The notes under the pieces were generated by a model, which was not told the origin of the DNA, ran no database searches, and worked only from the letters and a program-made list of their open reading frames with translations. Shown here one piece after another: positions 43,388 to 51,457 of a stretch of DNA of 64,000 nucleotides. Position 1 is the first letter of the stretch; the number at the start of each line of letters is the position of its first letter. Source of the stretch: Alkaliphilus sp. B6464 (GTDB taxonomy: Bacteria; Bacillota; Clostridia; Peptostreptococcales; Natronincolaceae); the NCBI RefSeq assembly GCF_018141165.1, contig NZ_CP058558.1:310001-374000 (forward strand), read 5' to 3'. A program made the position numbers and the translations under genes.

Positions 43388-43840
43388 ATGCAGAAAACAA
43401 TACAAATAGGGGATAAGTATAAGCCTTTAATGAAATGGTATAATGAACAGTACGACAAGGAAGAATTCAATGTATTTATTAGTAAATTACTTGTTTCATT
43501 TAAGAGCATGAAAGATAAGAATATAGATCTAATCATATTTTCTAAATTAGTTGAGAAATATGATGTTGATATTTATGATCTTATCAAATTGCTTGAAGAA
43601 AATGCTAAGTCACAACCTTTAAATAATGATTCTTTAGTGGATATTAATAATAAAGAGGTGGCTACTGAAGAAAATAATCAAACGATTAATATCTCTAACC
43701 CTATTAAGGCAAAAGAGAATAATAAAAACATAAAATCCTTTATTGAAAACAACAATAAAGAGAATAAAGAAGAAAAGCAAAAAGAGATTAAAATACCTTC
43801 TAATGCTATATTAAGTCTAGGTATAAATCTATCTGGTTAA
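43388..43840 (+). CDS. ParR-like adaptor of second partition cassette
   Basis: Protein of 150 residues immediately downstream of the actin-like ATPase. The N-terminus (TIQIGDKYKPLMKWYNE ... FNVFISKLLVSF) fits a ribbon-helix-helix unit; the second half is a disordered Asn/Lys/Glu linker ending in a short conserved-looking tail (SNAILSLGINLSG) that could contact the filament end. It has one RHH-like unit, unlike the duplicated partner at 4475. Assigned by context and predicted fold. Confidence 0.62.
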   Translation: MQKTIQIGDKYKPLMKWYNEQYDKEEFNVFISKLLVSFKSMKDKNIDLIIFSKLVEKYDVDIYDLIKLLEENAKSQPLNNDSLVDINNKEVATEENNQTINISNPIKAKENNKNIKSFIENNNKENKEEKQKEIKIPSNAILSLGINLSG

Positions 43841-43865
43841 TCCCCTGACATTAGGGGTTAATCAG
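43833..43865 (+). repeat. 13-14 bp perfect inverted repeat at end of parMR-2
   Basis: CTGGTTAATCCCCT, 6-bp loop, AGGGGTTAATCAG, overlapping the adaptor stop codon. The T tract expected of a terminator is absent, so it may be an RNA-processing hairpin, a weak terminator or a binding site for the adaptor. Confidence 0.6.
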
Positions 43866-43885
43866 AATAAAAAAGGGGTGAATAT

Positions 43886-44416
43886 ATGAAAGCAATAAGA
43901 TATAATGATGACTTATATATTCTAAAAGGATATTTTACCAAGGATACATTTAAGGATTTAATGAATCTTGGTGTAAAATATGAAAATCATCGTTTCTACA
44001 TACCAGTTAATGTTACTGAAGAAGTTGAAATAACAATAAATGTTGAATTCATAGATGATAATATTCAAAACTTCATTTATATAGGTTATCATAATCCAGA
44101 TTTAATAAAACAATCAATTATTAGTTTTAAGGACTTAAATGGTGCATATATTTATGTTTTTGATGAAGATGTAAATATTCAGTCATTAAAAAAAATTCAA
44201 GAAGTACCTTATTTTTTTATGAATATGTCAAATATACAAGGCACTAAAGATAGATTAACTAAAAAATTATATCTTGAAGATTTACTGTATAATACAGGGC
44301 TTAATATTGAAGAAGAAGATCTAAATAAACTCCTTTATTCAGATAACCAAACATTATATGCACATCATATTATAAATAGGATTTGCCTAAATAGAATTAG
44401 TAATATAGATAAATAA
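43886..44416 (+). CDS. Hypothetical protein (176 aa)
   Basis: Soluble acidic protein with Tyr/Ile-rich strands at the N-terminus and helical C-terminus; no family recognised. Ribosome binding site AAGGGGTG. It follows the second partition cassette by 45 bp across the inverted repeat, so it may belong to the same transcript. Confidence 0.65.
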   Translation: MKAIRYNDDLYILKGYFTKDTFKDLMNLGVKYENHRFYIPVNVTEEVEITINVEFIDDNIQNFIYIGYHNPDLIKQSIISFKDLNGAYIYVFDEDVNIQSLKKIQEVPYFFMNMSNIQGTKDRLTKKLYLEDLLYNTGLNIEEEDLNKLLYSDNQTLYAHHIINRICLNRISNIDK

Positions 44417-44477
44417 ATGTGGGAATGATGGTATTGTAGTTAAGTATGACAAGAATGGCAATATGACTAATGAATAA
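44409..44477 (+). pseudogene. Possible 3' remnant of an RHS/YD-type gene
   Basis: A startless frame encodes GNDGIVVKYDKNGNMTNE and stops with TAA. The YDKNGNMT pattern is typical of YD-repeat or wall-associated proteins. It could be a leftover gene end or chance; there is no upstream continuation. Confidence 0.25.
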
Positions 44478-44487
44478 ATAACTAAAG

Positions 44488-44520
44488 AAGAATATTGATT
44501 AATTTCAATATTCTTTTTTG
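44488..44520 (+). terminator. Rho-independent terminator
   Basis: AAGAATATTGA / TCAATATTCTT followed by TTTTT. Confidence 0.85.
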
Positions 44521-44533
44521 AGTTTAAATATTT

Positions 44534-44565
44534 GAAATAAGAAAATATGAGTTTATATAATAGCC
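44534..44565 (+). promoter_or_regulatory. SigA-type promoter before SleB-like gene
   Basis: TTGAAA, about 17-18 bp, TATAAT, 45-50 bp before the ATG. Confidence 0.45.
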
Positions 44566-44612
44566 TCTAAATCTATGCTAGGTATTTTATAATTTAAGGA
44601 GGCTTTTATAGT

Positions 44613-45314
44613 ATGCTAAAAATAGGAAAGAAAAAATATCGAATAGTTAACAAAAAGAGATTTTTTATATCTATTAACCTTATTTTGTCTATAATAATAT
44701 GTTCTAGACTGGCCTTTGCAAATACAATTAAGGTAAATGATAAAATTGAAGTAGATACCAATTCATACACTTCAGTTGATGTTAAAGAACTTTATTATTT
44801 AGATGAGTTTAATAGTATAAAAGATAAACATGTTGAAACTCTACCAGTACTTGCATCAATCGCATCTTACAAGCAAGAACCTAAACTTGTTAATAGAGTT
44901 GAGCCAGTATCAAGGGGAAATAATTCAACTAGAAAAATTGATATTAATATTACTGATGAAGAAATAGAATTATTAGAACGATTGGTACATGCAGAAGCAA
45001 AAGGTGAATCTTTCAATGGAAAGATTGCAGTTGCCAATGTTGTTTTTAATAGAGTAAGAAGTAATGATTTTCCTAATACTGTAAAAGAAGTAATTTTACA
45101 AAAAGGGCAGTTCTCCCCAATTAATAATGGGTCAATAAAGAATAAGCCATCTCAAGAAACCAAGGACGCTGTAGAGAAAGCACTTGAAGGATTCAAAGTG
45201 GTTGGAGATAAGGTTTTATATTTTTTAAATCGTGACATTGCAACTAACGCATGGATCCCGAACAATAAAGAATTTGCTATAAAAATAGGAAATCACTCGT
45301 TCTATTTTGAATAA
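44613..45314 (+). CDS. SleB-type cell wall hydrolase, copy 1
   Basis: Peptidoglycan hydrolase (SleB/CwlJ catalytic family) of 233 residues. An N-terminal signal/anchor segment (about 20-39) is followed by a linker and a C-terminal Hydrolase_2 domain: LERLVHAEAKGESFNGKIAV, NVVFNRVRSNDFPNTVKEVI, QFSPINNGS and a final IGNHSFYFE. The glutamate in HAEAKGE is the probable catalytic residue. There is no peptidoglycan-binding repeat. A paralogue on the opposite strand at 46005 shares the same catalytic blocks. Strong ribosome binding site AAGGAGG. Confidence 0.85.
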   Translation: MLKIGKKKYRIVNKKRFFISINLILSIIICSRLAFANTIKVNDKIEVDTNSYTSVDVKELYYLDEFNSIKDKHVETLPVLASIASYKQEPKLVNRVEPVSRGNNSTRKIDINITDEEIELLERLVHAEAKGESFNGKIAVANVVFNRVRSNDFPNTVKEVILQKGQFSPINNGSIKNKPSQETKDAVEKALEGFKVVGDKVLYFLNRDIATNAWIPNNKEFAIKIGNHSFYFE

Positions 45315-45322
45315 TAAAAATT

Positions 45323-45350
45323 AACACAGGTTTTGCGACCTGTGTTTTAA
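45323..45350 (+). terminator. Rho-independent terminator
   Basis: AACACAGGT / ACCTGTGTT stem then TTA, after the SleB-like gene. Confidence 0.75.
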
Positions 45351-45355
45351 TGTTT

Positions 45356-45380
45356 AAAAAGCAGGGTATCCTGCCTTTTT
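45356..45380 (-). terminator. Terminator of signal peptidase gene
   Basis: GCAGG-GTAT-CCTGC with A5 and T5 flanks; placed just after the 45387 stop on the minus strand. Confidence 0.75.
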
Positions 45381-45386
45381 CTCATA

Positions 45387-45903
45387 TTAATTTATTTTTA
45401 TAAATTCAGGCAAGTATTTTATTTCCACCTTTCCTATGATTTTTTTTCTATGAACAAATGGACTACTCCACTCTCTTGAATCATAGGAATGATTTCGATT
45501 ATCTCCTAAAAAAAAAGTAATGATCGTCAGGAATAATATATGGACCATAATTTCCTTGAAAATTTTCATTTAGATAAGATTCATTAATTTTTTCATTGTT
45601 TATATACAACTGTCCTTCCTTTATTTCTATTTTATCTTTCGGTAAACCTATGACCCTTTTTACATAAAGCATACTTTCATTTTCAGGGAACTTAAATACT
45701 AATACATCAAACCTTTTGGGAGTAGCAAAATATCTATAAAAAAATTGATTAACAATAATTTTATCACCCGGATTCAAAGTCGGCTGCATAGAATTGGTTG
45801 GGATATTTGCATTTATGATTACATACTTATATACATAAATTAATATTAGAATAACTAATAGAGGATATATAAACTTTATTAATTTAGAATTTTTTGATTT
45901 CAT
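45387..45903 (-). pseudogene. Signal peptidase I interrupted by a +1 frameshift in an A9/T9 run
   Basis: Type I signal peptidase (S26) in two frames. Frame one (45903 down to about 45505) carries the membrane anchor, catalytic Ser38 in IPTNSMQPTLNPGD and Lys82 in LYVKRVIGLPKD. The conserved GDNR box (FFLGDNRNHSYDSREW) and the C-terminus are in a different frame ending at 45387. The break is at nine consecutive T on the coding strand (plus-strand A9 at about 45508-45516); removing one T restores HYFFLGDNRNHS. It may be a sequencing error, a phase-variable tract, or programmed slippage, rather than a dead gene. Both catalytic residues are upstream of the shift. Confidence 0.85.
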
Positions 45904-45963
45904 AACATCAGCACCCCTTTTATTGTTTTATTAATAAACTACATAATTCAAAACTAATTTTTT

Positions 45964-45999
45964 AACAAAAACTCCTCTGCATTGAAATAGCAGAGGAGC
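45964..45999 (-). terminator. Terminator after second SleB-like gene
   Basis: CTCCTCTGC / GCAGAGGAG stem with TTTTTG on the minus strand. Confidence 0.85.
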
Positions 46000-46004
46000 A
46001 ATTT

Positions 46005-46883
46005 TTATTTGTAAAAGGCATGATTGCCTATTGTTGCTACATAAGGCCTATTGTCAATCATCCATCTACTTGTAGATGTTTTAGGATTGCAGAAGTATAC
46101 GACTGCTGAATCAAATGATCTATATCCATTTAATACATCCTCAACTGCTTTTCTAGTTTCAGTTGAAATTGTTACTTTATAATAGTTTCCATCACTTATT
46201 GGAGAAAATTGTCTTGGTGCAAAAACTACTTCTTTGATGGTATTCGGAAAACTTGTACTACCAACTCTATTCATTACAACGGTTGCTACGGCTCTTTTTC
46301 CTTCAAAAGACTCACCACTTGCCTCGGCTTGAACTATTCTTTCTAAAATTTCTTTATCTGAAGTTGCTATGTTTATTTTTGATGTGGTGATAGATTTACT
46401 ATCTTTAGCATAATTTGTTTGAGACTTATTACTCTTAGTTATATCTTGAATGATCTCCTTCTTTACATCTAAATTATTTTCCTTAATTTCTAGTAATTTT
46501 TTCATCTTTTCATCTTCTATACTAACTTCTTGCAATTTTTCATTTAGAGGCTTTTCTTCTTCTTTTGCTAGTATCTTATTTTCTACTTCTTTTTCAACCT
46601 CTTTCTTAACTTCTTGAACCTCTTTTTCTTGTAATGTTACATTTTTGCTTAATAGTTCATTAATTCTATCATAATCAGATGAACCATTATCCGTTTTATA
46701 TGCAACATATTTATTCATTCTATTTAAAACGATTTTTTCTTCTATTTGTGTCTTTTCCTTGTTGAAATCTACAACACTTATTCCATTAGAATAAGAGTAT
46801 GCCCAAATCACAGAACCACCTATTAAACTTAAAGAAATAGCCGTAAAAATATATATTTTACTAATTGATTTCATTAGCGACAC
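46005..46883 (-). CDS. SleB-type cell wall hydrolase, copy 2
   Basis: Protein of 292 residues with an N-terminal membrane segment (about 9-29), a long Glu/Lys-rich coiled stretch (about 75-160) and a C-terminal SleB/CwlJ catalytic domain: LERIVQAEASGESFEGKRAV, NRVGSTSFPNTIKEVVF, RQFSPISDG and IGNHAFYK. It closely matches the catalytic blocks of the 44613 protein, so the pair arose by duplication. The spacer would let the domain reach across the wall, perhaps to open it for pilus assembly. Ribosome binding site AAAGGGGTG. Confidence 0.85.
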   Translation of the reverse strand: MSLMKSISKIYIFTAISLSLIGGSVIWAYSYSNGISVVDFNKEKTQIEEKIVLNRMNKYVAYKTDNGSSDYDRINELLSKNVTLQEKEVQEVKKEVEKEVENKILAKEEEKPLNEKLQEVSIEDEKMKKLLEIKENNLDVKKEIIQDITKSNKSQTNYAKDSKSITTSKINIATSDKEILERIVQAEASGESFEGKRAVATVVMNRVGSTSFPNTIKEVVFAPRQFSPISDGNYYKVTISTETRKAVEDVLNGYRSFDSAVVYFCNPKTSTSRWMIDNRPYVATIGNHAFYK

Positions 46884-47374
46884 CCCTTTTAATTTTTTGG
46901 TATTTCCATAATTATAAGAACAAAAGGGGGTAAATCAAGTTTTTCACTAATTAATTTTATGTTTATAAAAGTATTGATTATAACACTTGAAAATTGATTA
47001 ACAATTATTAAAACCATTTAAAATCAATTAAATAAAATTTAGTTTTAAAAACACTTGACATGATAAAGAATGTTTATCTATTATAGTGAGACTTGACTAA
47101 GGGAAAGCCCTATCAAATAAAAAGTTAAGAAAATACTTGACTTGCTATAGCATTATTTTGTTAAATAATAAAGCCTTGAGGAATAAGAATTTTAAAAATA
47201 AATGAGAAAATACTTGACATTTAAAATTAAGATTCATTAATATCACCAAGTTCTTTACGAAAGACAAAAATAACTTTTAAAATTGCTTTACACATTTAAA
47301 TAGAAATATTTAAAATATGACCACTGATTCGTGGTAAACATTAAATAAAACAAGAATTGGAAGGATGATGTAAA
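46884..47374 (+). promoter_or_regulatory. Pilin leader region with three tandem SigA-type promoters
   Basis: Almost 500 bases without an ORF, containing three ACTTGACA/T elements: TTGACA 47055-47060 with TATTAT 47079-47084, TTGACT 47137-47142 with TTAAAT at 47161, and TTGACA 47214-47219 with TAATAT 47238-47243, all with about 18-bp spacers. A small GGGAAAGCCC hairpin lies at 47101-47110 and CCACTGATTCGTGG at 47323-47336. I could not match it to a known riboswitch. Three stacked promoters fit high expression of the major pilin. Confidence 0.6.
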
Positions 47375-47917
47375 ATGAAAAAAATGCAAAGAAAAGGTTT
47401 CACATTAGTGGAATTAATTATAGTAATCGTAGTGATCGGACTTTTAGCAGGTATGGCTGCTCCAAAATTCATGGGAGTTGTTCGTGATGCACGACACGCT
47501 AACTTCGTAAATGATGTTGATGTATTAACAACAGTTGCTACACTTGTAGAAACTCAAAGAGAACAAAATGATCCTGTTTATGGACATGATGTAAGTGGAG
47601 TAGCATTAGATTTTTCAAAAAATGCAGATTTACAAGATGGATTAAAAGCAGCATTAGCAGATTCAGGAGTTCAGACTGCTGATATTGATGCTAAACTTGC
47701 AGAAGTAAAAATTATGCCAATTGATGCTGCTAAATACAGTGAAAGCCTTGGAAAGAAAACAAAAACTGCTGATTTAAGCAAGTTTTATGTAGTTACTGAA
47801 GGTGTACTCGCAGGAACAATTGTTTACGAAGGTGACGAGACTGCTGAAAAAAATGGAGTAGTTGATGGTCAAGGTAATGAATTCTTTGGATTAGAAATTG
47901 TTAAGAAAGCACAATAA
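47375..47917 (+). CDS. Type IV major pilin (PilA-like)
   Basis: Prepilin of 180 residues. Short basic leader MKKMQRKG, cleavage before FTLVELIIVIVVIGLLAGMA, with Glu5 of the mature protein present. The mature globular domain is Ala/Asp/Val-rich and soluble, with no Cys pair. Codon use is more uniform than in neighbours (many GCA, GGA, GTA), consistent with strong expression. Cleaved presumably by the A24 peptidase at 34775. Own promoters upstream and a perfect palindromic terminator downstream. Confidence 0.93.
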   Translation: MKKMQRKGFTLVELIIVIVVIGLLAGMAAPKFMGVVRDARHANFVNDVDVLTTVATLVETQREQNDPVYGHDVSGVALDFSKNADLQDGLKAALADSGVQTADIDAKLAEVKIMPIDAAKYSESLGKKTKTADLSKFYVVTEGVLAGTIVYEGDETAEKNGVVDGQGNEFFGLEIVKKAQ

Positions 47918-47932
47918 TATCTAATTAATATA

Positions 47933-47974
47933 AGATAAGGGGAAAGAATTTAAATTCTTTCCCCTTATCTTTTA
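47933..47974 (+). terminator. 38-bp perfect palindrome terminator after pilin
   Basis: The arms are AGATAAGGGGAAAGAATTT and its exact complement with no loop bases beyond the turn, followed by TTTT. Confidence 0.85.
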
Positions 47975-48032
47975 ATGCCTTATCATGCTTACATTTTGAC
48001 AAGGTGTTAAATCTAAAAAAGGAGTGGTTTAT

Positions 48033-48407
48033 ATGTCAAAAACATTTAACTTTAGAAATTTGTATATGTATTTAGTTTGTCTTATTACACTTATAATTTT
48101 TCTTGTGTCTACTATAAATGGTGCTAATAGTTTGATGGATACGGTTTTCCCAAACACAAATCATTATATATCATATGAGGACTATCAGCAAAGATACATT
48201 CAGTCTAAAGATTTTGAGGTGAAAGAAGATATTGAAGTTGTTCCACCGGAATATATAAAAAAAGAGTATGATGAATACATTAAAAAAGAAAATACTAGAG
48301 AGCAGCAAAGAAATTTAAAGCGTTTTTTTTCTAGTTTAATATCTATGTTAATTTCTGGAGGATTTTGGTTCTATCACTGGAAAAAAGTACGAAATGAAAA
48401 ACAATAA
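48033..48407 (+). CDS. Membrane protein with two TM helices, unknown function
   Basis: Protein of 124 residues with hydrophobic segments near residues 11-30 and 100-116 and a charged middle (Glu/Lys, EEYIKKEYDEYIKK-like). Start after AAAGGAGTGG; the frame is open to 48024. It lies between the pilin and the PilM-PilN gene and might be a pilus-machinery accessory, but it is not recognised. Confidence 0.65.
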   Translation: MSKTFNFRNLYMYLVCLITLIIFLVSTINGANSLMDTVFPNTNHYISYEDYQQRYIQSKDFEVKEDIEVVPPEYIKKEYDEYIKKENTREQQRNLKRFFSSLISMLISGGFWFYHWKKVRNEKQ

Positions 48408-48410
48408 AAG

Positions 48411-48443
48411 AAAAATCGGGGTGAATTTCAACCTCGATTTTTA
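48411..48443 (+). terminator. Rho-independent terminator
   Basis: AAAAATCG / CGATTTTT stem with inner GGTTGAAA/TTTCAACC-like pairing. Confidence 0.75.
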
Positions 48444-48504
48444 GTAGTGATATTCATATTTAGCAAACACTTCTCTGATTATAAAAGATAAGGAGTGTTT
48501 TTTA

Positions 48505-50190
48505 TTATGGCATATTTATCATAGCATCTTCCATTAGATTGTTCTCTAATCCCAAAAGATTTTTATCTACAATTTTAGCCGATATAGTAAATTCAAAATG
48601 TCTAATAATATATTTCCCAACTGTTTTATCTACTGCATTATATGAAAAATCTATATCTTTAAATTCTCCTTGATGACTTAATTCTTTTATAAAATACCCA
48701 ATGTCACTATAGGTACCTGCAAGCCCTTTCATAGTCAAGTTATAGCCATCTATACTTATTTGATCTACTTGAATAGATTGAGGTATTATTTCCCTTATCT
48801 TTTTCAAATAATCAATATGATTTAATTTTGATGCGGTAAGTTGTTTAATATGGTAATTGTATTGTTCTTTCTGTTGATTTTCCTGATTCTTTTGATTAAG
48901 TTCATCTTGAATAGATTGATATTCATTTGAAAGTTGACTATCTTGAGATTTTAATTCTGCTATTTGAACTCTATAATTTTTAAATTCTTTTTCCAAAGAA
49001 TTTAATTTATTTATGGGATACAAATTAAGTCCTATAATTGACATTAAACAAATTACTCCTGTTGCTATCAACATTTTTTTATTGCATTTATTGCTCCCCT
49101 GTATATTACCATCAAATACAATACTAATTTTAGGTTCAGAAAAGTTCTGGAATGAACTTGAAAGAGCAGTAGTATAAAATTCTAAATTATTCTTAATTTT
49201 TTCATCTTGATTCTCTAATAAATAGTAAGGAACTAATTTTTTAACAGGTTTTTCTATTTTATTGCTGATGTATTCAGGTAAATAAGCAAGTTTTGAAGTT
49301 CCACCAGTTATATATACATGTTCAACATCCAGTTCCAATTCTGTTGATGCAATGAACAGAGTTTTCTTGATTTCCGATAAAACTATATCTATTTGTGATG
49401 ATAATATATCAGATATTTCTTGGTGTATTTCACTTTCAGATAGATTCTCATGTCCTTTCAAGACACATCCGTAATCTAATTTTAATTCTTCGGCCTCTGT
49501 ATTAGAGATATTCTTAAATCTTGCAATCATTTCTGTTAACATTCTTCCGCCCAAATCTATTGACCTAACTAAAAGAGGGATTTGGCCCTGCGAAATAATA
49601 AAGTCAGTAGAAGTGTGTCCTAAATCTATAATAAGGTTAATATCCTCATTATTTATTACATTATTTAATATAGTTGTTGTTTTAGATTGTATAACCAAGT
49701 CTAACTTCTCTAATTTATCATCTTTAAAAATCTCTTGATAAGACTCTAAAACTTCTTTATTTGCAACTACTAATAACATTTTTTGTCCTTTATCATACTC
49801 CTCTAAAACACTCCATGCAGGTAAAAATTTTTCTCCGTCTTTTACTGGGATCCTATCTTCAATTTCTATTTGCATAGCCTTTTCTAATTCTTTACTGTTT
49901 AGTTTATTCATGTTAAATATTCTAGTTAAAGAACATTCTGGAGTTTTGTTAGGGATAGATAATATTGTTTTGGGACTATCAAGTTTGTATTCGGATATAA
50001 ATTCCTTTAGAGCATCTCTAATAAATCCAAATTCCTCTATCTTCCCACTCTTAATAAAAGGCTCAATATCATATTTTTTATAGGCATATATATTATAGAA
50101 GTTTTTATTCTTTTTAATAACAGAAAGTTTCATATATTTATCACCAAAGTCAACTCCAAGGATATCTTTATTCTTCTTTAATCCAAACAT
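48505..50190 (-). CDS. PilM-PilN fusion protein of type IV pilus
   Basis: Single protein of 561 residues joining two normally separate alignment-complex parts. Residues 1-345 are an actin-like PilM ATPase fold (ILGVDFGDKYMKLSVI, LIIDLGHTSTDFII, VYITGGTSKL). Then comes a membrane helix (about 373-392), a coiled coil and a PilN-type ferredoxin-like domain (IIPQSIQVDQISIDGYNLTM, FIKELSHQGEFKDI). PilM alone is cytoplasmic and binds the PilN tail, so fusion makes the link permanent. It is on the strand opposite to the rest of the pilus cluster and ends between two plus-strand genes. Ribosome binding site GGATGTGGG. Confidence 0.85.
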   Translation of the reverse strand: MFGLKKNKDILGVDFGDKYMKLSVIKKNKNFYNIYAYKKYDIEPFIKSGKIEEFGFIRDALKEFISEYKLDSPKTILSIPNKTPECSLTRIFNMNKLNSKELEKAMQIEIEDRIPVKDGEKFLPAWSVLEEYDKGQKMLLVVANKEVLESYQEIFKDDKLEKLDLVIQSKTTTILNNVINNEDINLIIDLGHTSTDFIISQGQIPLLVRSIDLGGRMLTEMIARFKNISNTEAEELKLDYGCVLKGHENLSESEIHQEISDILSSQIDIVLSEIKKTLFIASTELELDVEHVYITGGTSKLAYLPEYISNKIEKPVKKLVPYYLLENQDEKIKNNLEFYTTALSSSFQNFSEPKISIVFDGNIQGSNKCNKKMLIATGVICLMSIIGLNLYPINKLNSLEKEFKNYRVQIAELKSQDSQLSNEYQSIQDELNQKNQENQQKEQYNYHIKQLTASKLNHIDYLKKIREIIPQSIQVDQISIDGYNLTMKGLAGTYSDIGYFIKELSHQGEFKDIDFSYNAVDKTVGKYIIRHFEFTISAKIVDKNLLGLENNLMEDAMINMP

Positions 50191-50355
50191 TAACCCACAT
50201 CCTTTATTATATATTGACCATTTTAAAAGTCACTCATATGATATTGATTTCATTTATAGAAGTCAAAAAATACCCTTTAAAAATTGAAACAATGGCACCT
50301 CATTCTTATAATGTTTGAGATTTAAATAGTAACTTTACAAGAAAGAGGTGTTTGT

Positions 50356-51441
50356 ATGGAAAGAACTTTGTTTTTACAATTACTAAATTACATGATTCTA
50401 AATAAATGTTCTGACCTTCATATAATTGTAAATATGAAACCATATGTGAGAAAACATGGCGATATAGTACCAATTGATGATCATGGTGTAATTACTAAAG
50501 AAATGGTTGAGACAGTTTTCATAAATGAGATTATGACAGGACAAGAGTTTAAAATGAAAGAGTTAGATAAAAACGGACAGGTAGATATGTCTTTTGAAAC
50601 TCCTGAAGGAAGAAGATTCAGGGTTAATATATTTACTCAAAGAGGAAATAGAGGAATTGTTATTCGTAAAATTGAATCAAAAGTTCCTTCCTTATTTGAT
50701 TTAGGGTTGCCCGATGCTGTGGAAACATTTACGAAATTACATTCTGGATTAGTGCTTGTAACGGGACCAACAGGTTCAGGCAAATCTACCACACTGGCTG
50801 CTATGATAGATTTAATTAATTCAACACAGAAAAAACATATATTAACAATAGAGGATCCTATTGAATATGTACATCCAAATAAACTATCTATTGTTAACCA
50901 AAGAGAAGTAGGACATGATGTGTTTTCATTCTCTGATGCAGTTAAAGCATCTCTTAGGGAAGATCCAGACATTGTGTTGGTAGGAGAAATGAGAGACCTT
51001 GATACAATACAAAATGCGATTCGTGTTGCTGAAACTGGACATTTAGTATTTGCAACACTTCATACGATATCTGCCCCAAAAACAATAGATCGTATTATAG
51101 ATGTATTTGAGCCAAATGCCCAACAACAAATTAGAACCCAATTATCAACAGTATTACAAGGGGTGGTGTCTCAAAGGCTTATACCTAAAATTGGTGGAGG
51201 AGTAGTTGCAGCAATTGAACTTATGATTGTAACAGATGCAATGAGAGGGATAATTAGAGATGGAAAAAACATATCTGGATTATCTGATGCAATTACTATG
51301 AATAAACAAAAACTTGGAACACAAACAATAGATCAGGCTCTAGCATCATTATATATACAAAAGAAAATAACTCTTGATACTGCTTACAGTCATTGCAGTG
51401 ATGTGGAGGCAATGAAAAAATTAATTATTATGGGTAGATAG
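50356..51441 (+). CDS. pilT: Type IV pilus retraction ATPase PilT
   Basis: Hexameric ATPase that drives pilus retraction, 361 residues, the usual length. Walker A GPTGSGKST (137-145), the Asp box (LTIEDPIEYVH), Walker B (DPDIVLVGEMRD) and His box (GHLVFATLHT) are intact. Its N-terminal PAS-like domain shows CSDLHI. First gene of a run pilT-pilC-pilB with gaps of about 16-20 bp. Ribosome binding site AAAGAGGTG. Confidence 0.93.
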   Translation: MERTLFLQLLNYMILNKCSDLHIIVNMKPYVRKHGDIVPIDDHGVITKEMVETVFINEIMTGQEFKMKELDKNGQVDMSFETPEGRRFRVNIFTQRGNRGIVIRKIESKVPSLFDLGLPDAVETFTKLHSGLVLVTGPTGSGKSTTLAAMIDLINSTQKKHILTIEDPIEYVHPNKLSIVNQREVGHDVFSFSDAVKASLREDPDIVLVGEMRDLDTIQNAIRVAETGHLVFATLHTISAPKTIDRIIDVFEPNAQQQIRTQLSTVLQGVVSQRLIPKIGGGVVAAIELMIVTDAMRGIIRDGKNISGLSDAITMNKQKLGTQTIDQALASLYIQKKITLDTAYSHCSDVEAMKKLIIMGR

Positions 51442-51457
51442 TTAGGAGGAGATATTA

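Noticed and set aside
47085-47130. Possible c-di-GMP riboswitch in the pilin leader (GGGAAAGCCC element)
   Set aside because: The hairpin is too short, and I could not find the conserved core segments of either c-di-GMP riboswitch class; a covariance-model search would be needed.
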